19,297 nt of DNA from an uncultured Gemmatimonadota bacterium (GCA_937961295.1 CALGOK010000032.1:1-19297); one strand, 5' to 3'; counted from the first letter of the stretch, positions 1-7,239 are shown. The notes: generated from the letters alone by a model not told the origin. Program-made: numbers and translations.

Positions 1-973
1 GGGTGGTATCCGCCAGCTCGGCGACCAGGTCGAGCCCGGTGCCGCCGTGCACGAGCACGCTGTCATGGGGCCACGGTTCCACGTCCTCGCCGCGCTCGAA
101 GCCGTAGCGCTCGGGCGCCTTGGCCACCAGCGCCGCGGCGATCAGCTTGGGGACGTAGTCCTTGGTCTCCTGGTAGATGTGGCGCGACTCCGCCAGCTCG
201 AAGAACATCTCGTCGCTGGCCGGATCGATCGCCGCGTCGCCGGCGCCCTGCTGCAGCGCGGTGAGCCGGGTCACCCCGCGACCGACGCGACCGGCGCCGC
301 CATTGTACGCGGCGGCCGCGAGGAAATGCGAGCCGAATCGATCGGTGAGGTCGCGCAGGTGGCGCGCCGCCGCGTCGGTGGCCTTGATCGGGTCGCGGCG
401 CTCGTCGACCCACGCATCAACGCGCAGGCCGTAGCCCTTGCCGGTGGCCGACATGAACTGCCACATCCCCACCGCGCGCGCGCGGCTCACCGCGATCGGC
501 GAGAACCCCGACTCGATCAGCGCGAGATACACCAGGTCGCCGGGAAGCCCCTGCTCCTGCAGCCGCTGCCGAGCGAACGCCTCGAAGCGCGGCATCCGGT
601 CGAGCCACACCTGGAAGCGCTCCGCACCCCGCCCGGTGAAGTAGTCGAGGTAGTACTGCACCCGCGGGTGCGAGGCGAACGTCGCCACGTCGAGGTCCCA
701 GATCGGCTCCGCATCGGCGCCGATCTCGAGCTCCGGCATCGAGGCGGTCGCGGCGAGCTGCTGCAGCGAATCGAGCGCGCGCGCATCGGCGGCGGAGTCG
801 GCCACCGCCTGCGGCCGCCGTCCCCGGCGGGTGTTCGCCTGCGGCTGTCCCGTCGCCGGCGTCACGGCGGGATCGCGCGCGGGAGTCGCAGCCGGTGCGC
901 TGGAGGGATCGACCTGCAGCTGGCCGCAGCCAGCCGCGGCCAGCAGCAGGACCAGGACGTGCCAACGGGGCAT
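1..973 (-). CDS. Lipid-anchored lytic transglycosylase, SLT/MltD-like (3' end outside window)
   Basis: Predicted periplasmic murein lytic transglycosylase that cleaves the MurNAc-GlcNAc bond of peptidoglycan. Reading minus from ATG at 973, the protein begins MPRWHVLVLLLAAAGCG, a lipoprotein signal with lipobox AAGC and Cys16 as the acylation site. A low-complexity Ala/Pro/Arg linker follows to about residue 60. The catalytic domain shows LALIESGFSP with the presumed catalytic Glu154, then VGMWQFMSATGKGYGL, then AAYNGG around residues 221-226. These are the ordered motifs of the SLT family (MltD/MltE/Slt70 type). The frame stays open for 324 codons to the window edge, so the C-terminus, including any LysM repeats, is not seen. 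The gene follows the 81-residue orphan on the same strand after 110 bases. Family is clear; the exact subfamily is not. Confidence 0.9.
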   Translation of the reverse strand, partial: MPRWHVLVLLLAAAGCGQLQVDPSSAPAATPARDPAVTPATGQPQANTRRGRRPQAVADSAADARALDSLQQLAATASMPELEIGADAEPIWDLDVATFASHPRVQYYLDYFTGRGAERFQVWLDRMPRFEAFARQRLQEQGLPGDLVYLALIESGFSPIAVSRARAVGMWQFMSATGKGYGLRVDAWVDERRDPIKATDAAARHLRDLTDRFGSHFLAAAAYNGGAGRVGRGVTRLTALQQGAGDAAIDPASDEMFFELAESRHIYQETKDYVPKLIAAALVAKAPERYGFERGEDVEPWPHDSVLVHGGTGLDLVAELADTT

Positions 974-1083
974 GCGGCAGTCTCCGGGAGCTCGGGGGGT
1001 GTCAGGTCGAGGATCGGCCGCCCGCCGCCCGCGCTGAACCAGATTGTCGTTGGTAGGATGCACGATCGGGCCGCCCGGTTGCG

Positions 1084-1329
1084 TCAGGCCACCAGCAGGC
1101 GGCGGCGCAGCACCGAGGCCAGGTCGTCCTGGCTGAGCGAGTCGGCCCGCGCGAAGAGCGCGGCCTTGGAGGGCGAGGAGATCTCGAGGGGCACCCAGAG
1201 CCGCCTGGCGTCGGGCATCCGCGAGCGGAACGCCGCCACCAGGGTCCAGTCGTCCGAGCCGGCACACCGCTCCGCGGCAACCGACACGGTCCACTCTCGG
1301 TCATCGAGCGCCAGGGTTCGCCAGGCCAT
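1084..1329 (-). CDS. Hypothetical 81-residue protein
   Basis: Unrecognised small protein. The chosen start at 1329 (MAWRTLALDDREW) is preceded by TTGGAG about six bases upstream, a plausible ribosome site. The frame stays open upstream to 1527, but that extension translates the palindromic repeat and a promoter-like sequence, so it is unlikely to be coding. The protein is mixed in charge, has no signal peptide or membrane segment, and ends in an Arg-rich helix (LASVLRRRLLVA). Trp/Val-rich alternating residues near the N-terminus suggest a small beta-sheet followed by a helix. A sigma70-like promoter lies about 75 bases upstream. It precedes the lytic transglycosylase gene on the same strand and could be co-transcribed with it. 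No function can be assigned. Confidence 0.6.
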   Translation of the reverse strand: MAWRTLALDDREWTVSVAAERCAGSDDWTLVAAFRSRMPDARRLWVPLEISSPSKAALFARADSLSQDDLASVLRRRLLVA

Positions 1330-1405
1330 GGGCTCCAACAGGGCAACAGGATGATGGGGCCGCGCCGGGGGGACGCGCGGCAACCGCAAGAGGATCAACC
1401 ACCTA

Positions 1406-1434
1406 TAGTTAGGTTCGGCCGGCTCATCTGGCAA
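1406..1434 (-). promoter_or_regulatory. Candidate sigma70-type promoter for the 81-residue gene
   Basis: On the minus strand TTGCCA (1434-1429) and TAACTA (1411-1406) are separated by 17 bases. The local sequence TAACTATAGG is unusually AT-rich for this window. The predicted start would be near 1399, giving a leader of about 70 bases before the ATG at 1329. Prediction only. Confidence 0.4.
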
Positions 1435-1455
1435 GTGAAGGGCCGGAACCGAGCG

Positions 1456-1518
1456 ACCGCAGGCGCGCCGTTCACGGCGCGCGATGGCGACATCGCGCAC
1501 CCCGAGGGGTGCGCCTGC
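1456..1518. repeat. Cloverleaf-like palindromic repeat, copy 1
   Basis: A 63-base element that matches 18037-18099 at 60 of 63 positions in the same orientation. It contains an outer complementary pair (GCAGGCGC and GCGCCTGC). Inside are three hairpins: GCGCGCCG-TTCA-CGGCGCGC, GCGCGATG-GCGA-CATCGCGC, and GCGCACCC-CGAG-GGGTGCGC. Adjacent arms share GC-rich bases, so the strand can fold as three tandem hairpins or as a cloverleaf closed by the outer stem. It lies 15 bases past the ilvE stop and upstream of the 81-residue gene's promoter. Confidence 0.85.
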
Positions 1519-1533
1519 GGGGACCACCCGCCC

Positions 1534-2394
1534 TCACCCCTCCCGGACCAGCCGGTTAAACGCCTCCAGCAACCGCCCCGTCACCGGCCCCGGCTTGCCC
1601 GTCCCGATCGGCCGCGCGTCCACCTCGCTCACCGGGACCAGCTCGGTCGCGGTGCCGGTCAGGAACACTTCGTCGGCGGTGTACACGTCGTAGCGGTTGA
1701 GGATCTCCTCGCGCGCCGGGATGCCGAGCGACTCGGCGAGTTCGAGCACCGCATCGCGGGTGATTCCCTTGAGGATCCCGGCGCTCGGCGGTGGCGTGCG
1801 CAGCACGCCGTGCGTCACCACGAACAGGTTCTGTCCCGACGCCTCCGCCACGTGTCCCGCCGAGTCGAGCATCAGCACTTCATCGGCGCCGGCGGTGCCG
1901 CCCTCGTACTTGGCCATCACGTGCGCGAGGTAGTTGAGCGACTTGACGCGCGGCGACACCGCCTCGCGGTGCGGCGTGGGCGTCCCCGCCGTCACCACAC
2001 GCAGTCCTGCCTCCAGCTTCTCGCGCGGGAACATCTTGAGCTCGTCACAGATGATGATCACCTGCGGATCGCGGCAACGCCGTGCGTCGATCCCGAGGTC
2101 GCCCTGGCCGCGCGTGACGATGTGGCGGAGGTACGCTTCCGGAAACGCCGCCCGCGCCACCACCGCGTTGGTCACCTCCGCCAGCTCGTCGATCCCGATC
2201 GGCACCTCGAGCGCGATCGCCTTGGCCGAATCGACCAGCCGCTCGAGGTGAGCGCGCAGCCGAAACACGCGGCCGTTGTAGGTGCGCATCCCCTCGAACA
2301 CGCCATCGCCGTAGAGCAGGCCGTGGTCGTACACCGAAACCGTCGCGCTGGCGCGATCGTGGAACGTGCCGTTGATCCAGATGGTGGCAGGCAT
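1534..2394 (-). CDS. ilvE: Branched-chain amino acid aminotransferase (class IV, PLP)
   Basis: Predicted cytosolic PLP enzyme transferring the amino group between glutamate and the 2-oxo acids of valine, leucine and isoleucine. The 286-residue length is normal for fold-type IV IlvE/DAAT proteins. Motifs in order: YDHGLLYGDGVFEGMRTYNG (residues 22-41), RLRAHLERL, the PLP lysine in VKSLNYL (Lys151), EASGQNLF with Glu184 (cofactor-binding region), and FLTGTATELVPV near 244-255. FEGMR-YNG and the SLNYL context favour IlvE over D-alanine transaminase or aminodeoxychorismate lyase, but substrate is inferred from family. The start ATG at 2394 fits the family N-terminus; Shine-Dalgarno complementarity is weak. 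tRNA-Lys lies 57 bases upstream on the same strand, so the two may share a transcript. Confidence 0.92.
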   Translation of the reverse strand: MPATIWINGTFHDRASATVSVYDHGLLYGDGVFEGMRTYNGRVFRLRAHLERLVDSAKAIALEVPIGIDELAEVTNAVVARAAFPEAYLRHIVTRGQGDLGIDARRCRDPQVIIICDELKMFPREKLEAGLRVVTAGTPTPHREAVSPRVKSLNYLAHVMAKYEGGTAGADEVLMLDSAGHVAEASGQNLFVVTHGVLRTPPPSAGILKGITRDAVLELAESLGIPAREEILNRYDVYTADEVFLTGTATELVPVSEVDARPIGTGKPGPVTGRLLEAFNRLVREG

Positions 2395-2451
2395 GGGGGG
2401 AAGTGAGTCCTGAGTGGTGGGACATGGGGGAGGTCTCGGGGGAGGTCCGAG

Positions 2452-2524
2452 TGGGGGCGGTGGGGCTCGAACCCACGACCTGCCGGTTAAAAGCCGGTTG
2501 CTCTGCCAGCTGAGCTACACCCCC
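2452..2524 (-). tRNA. tRNA-Lys (anticodon UUU)
   Basis: Read on minus, a 73-base cloverleaf: acceptor GGGGGTG pairing with CGCCCCC (one G-U), D arm GCTC...GAGC, anticodon loop CTTTTAA with TTT at 34-36, T arm GTGGG-TTCGAGC-CCCAC, and discriminator A. The first anticodon-stem pair (27-43) is an A-C mismatch; the other four pair. CCA is not encoded. A TATGTT box sits only six bases upstream of the mature 5' end. Confidence 0.96.
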
Positions 2525-2530
2525 GCGGGA

Positions 2531-2536
2531 AACATA
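2531..2536 (-). promoter_or_regulatory. -10-like box directly upstream of tRNA-Lys
   Basis: Minus-strand TATGTTTC, matching 7 of 8 positions of the FCB-group TAnnTTTG element. Only six bases separate TATGTT from the mature tRNA 5' end at 2524, so initiation would fall at or next to the first tRNA base. No convincing -35 is visible. Confidence 0.4.
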
Positions 2537-2656
2537 GCCCAGGCCGCGGCGGCCGCACCCCGGGAACCCGGCACGGGCGCTGCGGTACGACGAGGAGGCG
2601 CCGGACCGGATCCGGCCCGCCCCGCCGACAACCCTGCGTCCGTTCCCGAGGAGCCG

Positions 2657-3310
2657 TTGGGAAGAATCGTCGTCATCACCGGCACCGACACCGGCGTCGG
2701 CAAGACCTGGGTCGGTTGCCGCCTCGCGGAGGAGCTGCGCGCACGTGACATCAACGTGCGCACGGTCAAGCTCGTGGAGACCGGCACGCCGGTCGAGCCC
2801 ACCGACGACGAGGACGGCGCGCGGCTCGCGACCGCTGCCGGACAGGATGCGCCGCGCCACGCCCTCCGCCGCTACCGCACCGCCGTTGCGCCGTCCGAAG
2901 CCGCGGATCTCGAGCAGCGCCCGCTCGACATCAACGTGGTCGAGCAGGAGATGGCCGCCATCGTCCAGGGCGCCAAGGTCACCATTGTCGAGGGGGCCGG
3001 CGGGCTCTTCTCGCCGTTCACCTGGCGGCGCAACCTGCTCGACGTCGCACTCCGGCACCGTGCCCCGGTGCTGGTCGTCGCCGCGGACCGCCTCGGCACG
3101 GTGAACCACACCCTGCTCACCCTGGGGATGCTCGACTTCTCCGGCGCCCGCTATCTCGGCGTGGTGATGAACGCGCTTCCGGGGCAGGATGACCCGGCGC
3201 GGGGGCTCAATGCCAACGCGCTGCGCAAGGTCCAGCCGGGACTGCGCGTGGTGGAGACCGGCAGCGGCAACGGCTGGGTGGACGAAGTGCTGGAGTGGTT
3301 CCGGGAGTAG
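2657..3310 (+). CDS. bioD: ATP-dependent dethiobiotin synthetase
   Basis: Predicted cytosolic biotin-pathway enzyme that carboxylates and closes 7,8-diaminopelargonic acid to dethiobiotin using CO2 and ATP. From TTG at 2657 the product is 217 residues, the usual BioD length. Motifs: P-loop GTDTGVGKTW with Lys16, TVKLVETG with Lys38 (family form is usually KPVxTG), VEGAGGLFSP with Glu112, then VVAADRLGTVNHTLLTL and GVVMNAL. The frame is open back to 2414, but that stretch crosses the antisense of the tRNA gene and cannot be coding. GAGGAG lies three bases before TTG, rather close, so the start is probable, not certain. No other biotin genes are in the window. The gene converges on the ChaN-like gene with only three bases between stops. 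Confidence 0.9.
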   Translation: MGRIVVITGTDTGVGKTWVGCRLAEELRARDINVRTVKLVETGTPVEPTDDEDGARLATAAGQDAPRHALRRYRTAVAPSEAADLEQRPLDINVVEQEMAAIVQGAKVTIVEGAGGLFSPFTWRRNLLDVALRHRAPVLVVAADRLGTVNHTLLTLGMLDFSGARYLGVVMNALPGQDDPARGLNANALRKVQPGLRVVETGSGNGWVDEVLEWFRE

Positions 3311-3313
3311 CCG

Positions 3314-4240
3314 TCAGCGCGATGCCAGGCTGTCGGCCGTCGGCCGCAGCGTGTACACCAGCCACGCACCCTGCTTCCGCTCATCGCCCGATGGCTTGAC
3401 GGCATCGAGGTCGGCGACCGGAATCGCCGTGATCACCAGCAGCTTGGCCTTGGGACTCCGGCGCTTCACCCGCTCGGCGGTGCCCAGCCCGTAGTTGGAA
3501 TGGAACGCACCGTTGAGGTGCACCACCAGCGCCGAGCCGCCGACGCTGGCGCGCGCCCGCACGATCGACTCCGCCATCGTCTCGTCCTTCACGCACTGCG
3601 CCTGGTAGTACCGCTCCAACGCGGCGTCCTTGGCGGCCTCGCTGTCGCCGGGGACGTGTCCCTTCATCGTTTCCGCGAATCGCTTGAAGTACTCGTTGCG
3701 CGGACAGGAAACCTCGGCAGCAACCAAAGCGCGGCGTTCACCGAGCGTGTCGATCACGCCGAGTCCGCCACGGGCGACGGCACTGGCGATCGGCCGCGGG
3801 ATGTTGGCGGCGATCACCGGCCACCCCTGCGCTCGCGCCCACTCCACTGCGGGTCGGTAGTCGGTGCGATAGCGCGGCCACGGCCGGCCTGCGGCGAGGA
3901 GCGAGTCCTCCGGCAACCGGCCGGCGAGGTAGCCATCCACCAGCGGTTGCACGTCGCGCTCGAACATTTCCAGTGACAGGATCGCCGGCCGGCGGCGCGC
4001 GATCGCCTCGAGGAGCGCACGCTGGATCGCGTGCGTGCCCGGATCGTCGTGCTGCTCGCCGAAGAACACCACGTCGTGCCGCGCCGCCTCGGCGGCGAGC
4101 GACTCGAGGTCGCTCCAGCGCCCGCGGTCGGCATCGTAGACACGGTGGGGCGTCCAGGCCGGATGGACGATGGTGTCGATCGGCTGGGCTGCAGTTGCCG
4201 TGGCCGAGACCTGGGCGAGCAGGAGCAGGGTGGAAAGCAT
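3314..4240 (-). CDS. ChaN-like haem-binding-type secreted protein (DUF399)
   Basis: Predicted exported protein of the ChaN/cofactor-haem-binding family, whose studied member binds haem and is linked to iron uptake. The 308-residue product starts MLSTLLLLAQVSATATAAQ, a probable Sec signal peptide cleaved near ATAA; no lipobox Cys is present, unlike ChaN lipoproteins. Family motifs include VVFFGEQHDDPGTHAIQ (residues about 57-73), SLEMFERDVQPLVDGYL, and near the C-terminus ALVVHLNGAFHSNYGLG. The open frame extends upstream to 5707 on this strand, but that is the antisense of the amidohydrolase gene. The ATG at 4240 has no clear Shine-Dalgarno; TATGTTTG lies six bases upstream, so the mRNA may be leaderless. 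Haem binding here is inferred from family. Confidence 0.85.
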   Translation of the reverse strand: MLSTLLLLAQVSATATAAQPIDTIVHPAWTPHRVYDADRGRWSDLESLAAEAARHDVVFFGEQHDDPGTHAIQRALLEAIARRRPAILSLEMFERDVQPLVDGYLAGRLPEDSLLAAGRPWPRYRTDYRPAVEWARAQGWPVIAANIPRPIASAVARGGLGVIDTLGERRALVAAEVSCPRNEYFKRFAETMKGHVPGDSEAAKDAALERYYQAQCVKDETMAESIVRARASVGGSALVVHLNGAFHSNYGLGTAERVKRRSPKAKLLVITAIPVADLDAVKPSGDERKQGAWLVYTLRPTADSLASR

Positions 4241-4244
4241 GGCC

Positions 4245-4252
4245 CAAACATA
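4245..4252 (-). promoter_or_regulatory. TAnnTTTG -10 box abutting the ChaN-like start
   Basis: Minus-strand TATGTTTG is an exact match to the FCB-type TAnnTTTG element. The ATG at 4240 is six bases past TATGTT, implying a leaderless or near-leaderless transcript. No clear -33/-35 element is seen upstream. Confidence 0.45.
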
Positions 4253-4330
4253 GGCGGGCGGCGACGGCCGCGGACCCCCGGTCCCACGGCTTCGCTGTAG
4301 CTTGTGGAATCCTCCGTCCCGGGACTCCTG

Positions 4331-6049
4331 ATGCCTTCCGCACTCCGCGCCACCGCCCTCCTGCTCTTCCTCGCCGCCTGCGGCGGCACCCCGGAGTACG
4401 ACGTGATCGTCCGTGGCGGGACGATCTACGACGGCTCCGGTGCCGCTCCGAGCGTGGGCGACCTGGCGATTCGCGGTGACCGGATCGTCGCGGTGGGAGA
4501 CCTGGGTGGTGCCACCGGGCGGCAGGAGATCGACGCCAGCGGGCTCGCCGTGGCCCCGGGATTCATCAACATGCTGTCCTGGGCCGTGACCGACCTGATC
4601 ATCGATGGCCGTTCCCAGGGCGACATTCGCCAAGGCGTCACCCTCGAGGTGCTCGGCGAGGGCACCGCCATGGGACCACTCAACGACGCGCTGAAGGCGG
4701 AGTTCCTCGGGCGGTTCGTCGCCGAGGTGGCCGACGCGGCCCGTGCCGCCGAGCTGCTCGGCGGTGCGCTCGAGGTCCCGTGGACCACGCTCGGCGAGTA
4801 TCTCGAGTTCCTCGAGCGCAAGGGCGTGGCCACCAACGTCGCCTCGTTCGTCGGCGCCACCACGGTGCGGATCCACGAACTCGGCGAGGATGACGTCCAG
4901 CCCGACAGCGCGGCACTGGAACGGATGCGACAACTGGTCCGCGTGGCAATGCAGGAAGGCGCGGTCGGCGTCGGCAGCTCGCTCATCTATCCGCCGGCGG
5001 GCTTCGCAGAGACGGCCGAACTGATCGCGCTGGCCGAGGAGGCCGGTCGCCACGGCGGGATGTACATCTCGCACATGCGGAGCGAAGGCACCCGGCTGCT
5101 CGAGGCGGTGGACGAGCTGATCACCATCGCCCGCGAGGCCAATGCGCCTGCGGAGATCTACCACCTCAAGGCCGCCGGCGAGCGCAACTGGCACAAGCTG
5201 GACTCGGTGATCGCGCGCGTGGAGGCGGCGCGCGCCGAGGGCCTGCGCATCACCGCCGACATGTACCTCTACACTGCCGGATCGACCGGCCTCGATGCGG
5301 CGATGCCGCTCTGGGTCCAGGCCGGCGGCTACGATGCCTGGGCGGAGCGGCTCCGCGATCCCGCCACCCGGCGCCGCGTGAAGGCCGAGATGCAGGCCAC
5401 CCAGGACGACTGGGAGAACCTCATGCAGGGGGCAGGTGCCGAGGGGACGCTGCTGGTGGGTTTCCGCAGCGACTCGCTGCGTCGGTACATCGGTCGGACC
5501 CTGGCCGACGTCGCCGCCGAGCGCGGCACCGACCCTTGGGACACCGCCATCGACCTGGTGATCGCCGATGGCAGCCGCGTGCAGGTGGTCTACTTCCTGA
5601 TGTCCGACGAGAACGTGGTGCGCCAGGTGGCGCTGCCGTGGATGGCATTCGACTCCGATGGCGGCAGCATGACCACGGAACCGCCGTTCACAAACAACGG
5701 CACCCACCCACGCGCCTACGGCAACTTCGCCAGGCTGCTCGGCAAGTATGTGAGGGAGGAACAGGTCATCCCGCTGGAGGAGGCGATCCGGCGGCTCACG
5801 TCATTCCCCGCCGACAATCTCGGCATCGCCGATCGCGGTCGGCTCGCCGAAGGGATGTTCGCCGACGTGGTCGTGTTCGATCCCGCCACCATCATCGACC
5901 ACGCCACCTTCGAGGATCCGCACCAGTACGCGACCGGCGTGGCGCACGTGTTCGTCAACGGCGTGCAGGTGCTGCGGGACGGCGAACACACAGGCGCACT
6001 TCCCGGCCGGGTCGTGCGGGGCAAGGGGTGGACAGAAGCAGAGTCGTGA
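4331..6049 (+). CDS. D-aminoacylase-like amidohydrolase, predicted lipoprotein, HxH motif missing
   Basis: Member of the N-acyl-D-amino-acid deacylase/D-aminoacylase branch of the amidohydrolases, 572 residues from ATG 4331. The N-terminus MPSALRATALLLFLAACGG has lipobox LAAC (Cys17), so the enzyme is probably lipid-anchored outside the cytoplasm. Family features seen: YDVIVRGGTIYDGSG, APGFIN, YISHMRSEGT (His248), IYHLKAAGE (His278, Lys280), the DSDGG region (Asp441/443), and a C-terminal composite sheet (ADVVVFDPATI). Where the family normally has HxH after PGF, this protein has INMLSW (from about residue 79), and the NCG-type cysteine position reads GEG (Glu110). It is therefore either a mononuclear-metal subfamily or has a changed activity. 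A GTG at 4304 gives nine more residues but a poorer signal peptide. Confidence 0.88.
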   Translation: MPSALRATALLLFLAACGGTPEYDVIVRGGTIYDGSGAAPSVGDLAIRGDRIVAVGDLGGATGRQEIDASGLAVAPGFINMLSWAVTDLIIDGRSQGDIRQGVTLEVLGEGTAMGPLNDALKAEFLGRFVAEVADAARAAELLGGALEVPWTTLGEYLEFLERKGVATNVASFVGATTVRIHELGEDDVQPDSAALERMRQLVRVAMQEGAVGVGSSLIYPPAGFAETAELIALAEEAGRHGGMYISHMRSEGTRLLEAVDELITIAREANAPAEIYHLKAAGERNWHKLDSVIARVEAARAEGLRITADMYLYTAGSTGLDAAMPLWVQAGGYDAWAERLRDPATRRRVKAEMQATQDDWENLMQGAGAEGTLLVGFRSDSLRRYIGRTLADVAAERGTDPWDTAIDLVIADGSRVQVVYFLMSDENVVRQVALPWMAFDSDGGSMTTEPPFTNNGTHPRAYGNFARLLGKYVREEQVIPLEEAIRRLTSFPADNLGIADRGRLAEGMFADVVVFDPATIIDHATFEDPHQYATGVAHVFVNGVQVLRDGEHTGALPGRVVRGKGWTEAES

Positions 6050-6146
6050 CGGGGGACAGGGGACGGGGAAGGCGCATCCGAGTTGAAGCGGCCTTCCCCT
6101 TCACCCTTCACCCTTCACGCTTACCCCGTCCCCAGTCACCCGTCAC
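6046..6146. terminator. Imperfect inverted repeat between convergent genes, possible bidirectional terminator
   Basis: Bases 6046-6068 and 6124-6146 are complementary at 21 of 23 positions. A perfect 9-base stem (GGGGAAGGC, 6065-6073, with GCCTTCCCC, 6091-6099) overlaps the left arm. The arms reach the stop codons of both convergent genes. No T-run follows on either strand, so intrinsic termination is not certain. Confidence 0.5.
6097..6117. repeat. Three tandem CCCTTCA heptamers
   Basis: Three exact consecutive copies of CCCTTCA in the gap between the amidohydrolase and the unknown 153-residue gene, inside the larger inverted repeat. Further TCACCC-type motifs follow to about 6160. Confidence 0.8.
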
Positions 6147-6604
6147 CCCTCCCCCGTCACCGTTTCCAGGTATGCCTGCAGCGGCTCCTCGGCGTCGGGA
6201 TCGAGCACCGTCGCGACGTACGCCTGGCGCTCATGCCAGAACACCTCGAGGTCCCACACGCAGACCGACTCGGTGCCGGTGGCGGCGCGCCAGCCGTTGC
6301 CGTCGTTGACGATCACCCGGATCGGCAGCTCGTTCTCACGGTCCCACCAGGCCACCACCACATAGTCCGCACCGTTGCCCTGGTGCGTGATCAGCAGGCC
6401 CACGCCGGGTCGCACCGGCGTGACGGCCGGGCGCGGCAGCGTGTCGAGCGCGATCGCCACGCCCGACTCGAACCGCTCGGCCTTGAACTTCCCCTTGCCG
6501 TGCACGATCGCGTAGTGCTTGAGGCGGAAGCCGTCGAGCTGCACCACGCCCACGAAGCGGGTGTTGCGCGGGCGGTACGGCTGGTAGCCGAGGGCGGTGG
6601 TCAC
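6143..6604 (-). CDS. Hypothetical 153-residue protein coupled to rnhB
   Basis: Unrecognised soluble-looking protein with no signal peptide or membrane helix. It starts with GTG at 6604 in a GTGA overlap with the rnhB stop, which strongly suggests translational coupling and one operon. The sequence is rich in aromatic and beta-branched residues: RFVGVVQLDGFRLKHYAIVHG near the start, then DYVVVAWWDRENELPIRVIV and WDLEVFWHERQAYVATVL in the second half. That pattern suggests a mostly beta fold. WW and WHER clusters could mark a ligand site, but this is speculative. The usual rnhB neighbour yraN does not match: no GxxGExxAxxxL or GEIDL-like motif is seen. Coding status is supported by the overlap and by amino-acid composition. 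Confidence 0.75.
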   Translation of the reverse strand: MTTALGYQPYRPRNTRFVGVVQLDGFRLKHYAIVHGKGKFKAERFESGVAIALDTLPRPAVTPVRPGVGLLITHQGNGADYVVVAWWDRENELPIRVIVNDGNGWRAATGTESVCVWDLEVFWHERQAYVATVLDPDAEEPLQAYLETVTGEG

Positions 6605-7239
6605 AGCGACAGCTCGCGCTGACCGAGGGCAGTGTCGCAGAAGGTGACGCGATGGTGGGGGGTGAGCCCCTGGGCGCGGAGGGCGGCGATGTGGTGCTGC
6701 GTCGCGTAGCCGGCGTTGGTCTCCCAGCCGTATCCAGGTCGCCGATCGGCGAGGCGCGTCATCAGCCGGTCACGCGCCACCTTGGCCAGGATCGACGCGG
6801 CGGCGATCGCGTGGCACTGCGCGTCACCACCGACGAGGGCCTGATGCGGCTCGCCGAGTTCGCGCATCGGCAATCCGTCGATGCAGACCGTCGCTGCGGC
6901 GGGGCCGAGCCGGTGGCGGCAGCGGGCCAGCGCGCGCCGCATCGCGATCGCGGTGGCGACGCGGATGTTGTGGCGGGCGATCTCGCGCACGCTCGCGGCA
7001 CCGAGGCCCCACGCCAGGGCGGCGGCGCGGATCGCCTCCACCAGCAGCGCACGCTCGGCACCTGCCTTGATCGCCTTGGAATCGCGTACACCCGCGAGCG
7101 GGTCGTGTCCGGCGGGAAAGACCACCGCCGCCGCCACGACCGGCCCTGCCAGCGGCCCCCGCCCCACCTCGTCCACGCCGATCAGTAGCCGGTCAGTCGC
7201 CCAGGCGAGGCGTTCGTGGTGGAGGATGGCGGGTGGCAT
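6601..7239 (-). CDS. rnhB: Ribonuclease HII
   Basis: Cytosolic metal-dependent endonuclease that cuts the RNA strand of RNA-DNA hybrids and initiates ribonucleotide excision repair. The 212-residue product has the full RNase HII signature: GVDEVGRGPLAGPVVAAAV with catalytic Asp23 and Glu24, RDSKAI, VCIDG with Asp121, SILAKVARDRLM with Asp157, and YGWETNAGYAT toward the C-terminus. The acidic quartet is complete. The start ATG at 7239 gives a normal N-terminus; no obvious Shine-Dalgarno precedes it. Downstream it overlaps the unknown 153-residue gene by four bases. Upstream is a 122-base gap containing a long inverted repeat. Confidence 0.95.
   Translation of the reverse strand: MPPAILHHERLAWATDRLLIGVDEVGRGPLAGPVVAAAVVFPAGHDPLAGVRDSKAIKAGAERALLVEAIRAAALAWGLGAASVREIARHNIRVATAIAMRRALARCRHRLGPAAATVCIDGLPMRELGEPHQALVGGDAQCHAIAAASILAKVARDRLMTRLADRRPGYGWETNAGYATQHHIAALRAQGLTPHHRVTFCDTALGQRELSL

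Noticed and set aside
47..1354. Plus-strand open frame of 435 codons
   Set aside because: It is antisense to the lytic transglycosylase, whose minus frame shows a lipobox, catalytic motifs and AAYNGG.
1330..1527. N-terminal extension of the 81-residue protein to 1527
   Set aside because: The extension translates the palindromic repeat and promoter-like region. The start at 1329 has a ribosome site. A similar peptide arises from repeat copy 2, showing it comes from the repeat.
1351..2406. Plus-strand open frame of 351 codons
   Set aside because: Antisense to ilvE; rich in His/Arg with no recognisable domain.
2045..3109. Minus-strand open frame running through the tRNA-Lys gene
   Set aside because: It spans a well-formed tRNA, the antisense of bioD and another frame of ilvE, so it cannot be a real gene.
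3314..5707. A minus-strand open frame of nearly 800 codons
   Set aside because: Only the part from 4240 down encodes a recognisable protein with its signal peptide. The upstream part is antisense to the amidohydrolase and is His/Arg/Gly-rich noise typical of GC-rich DNA.
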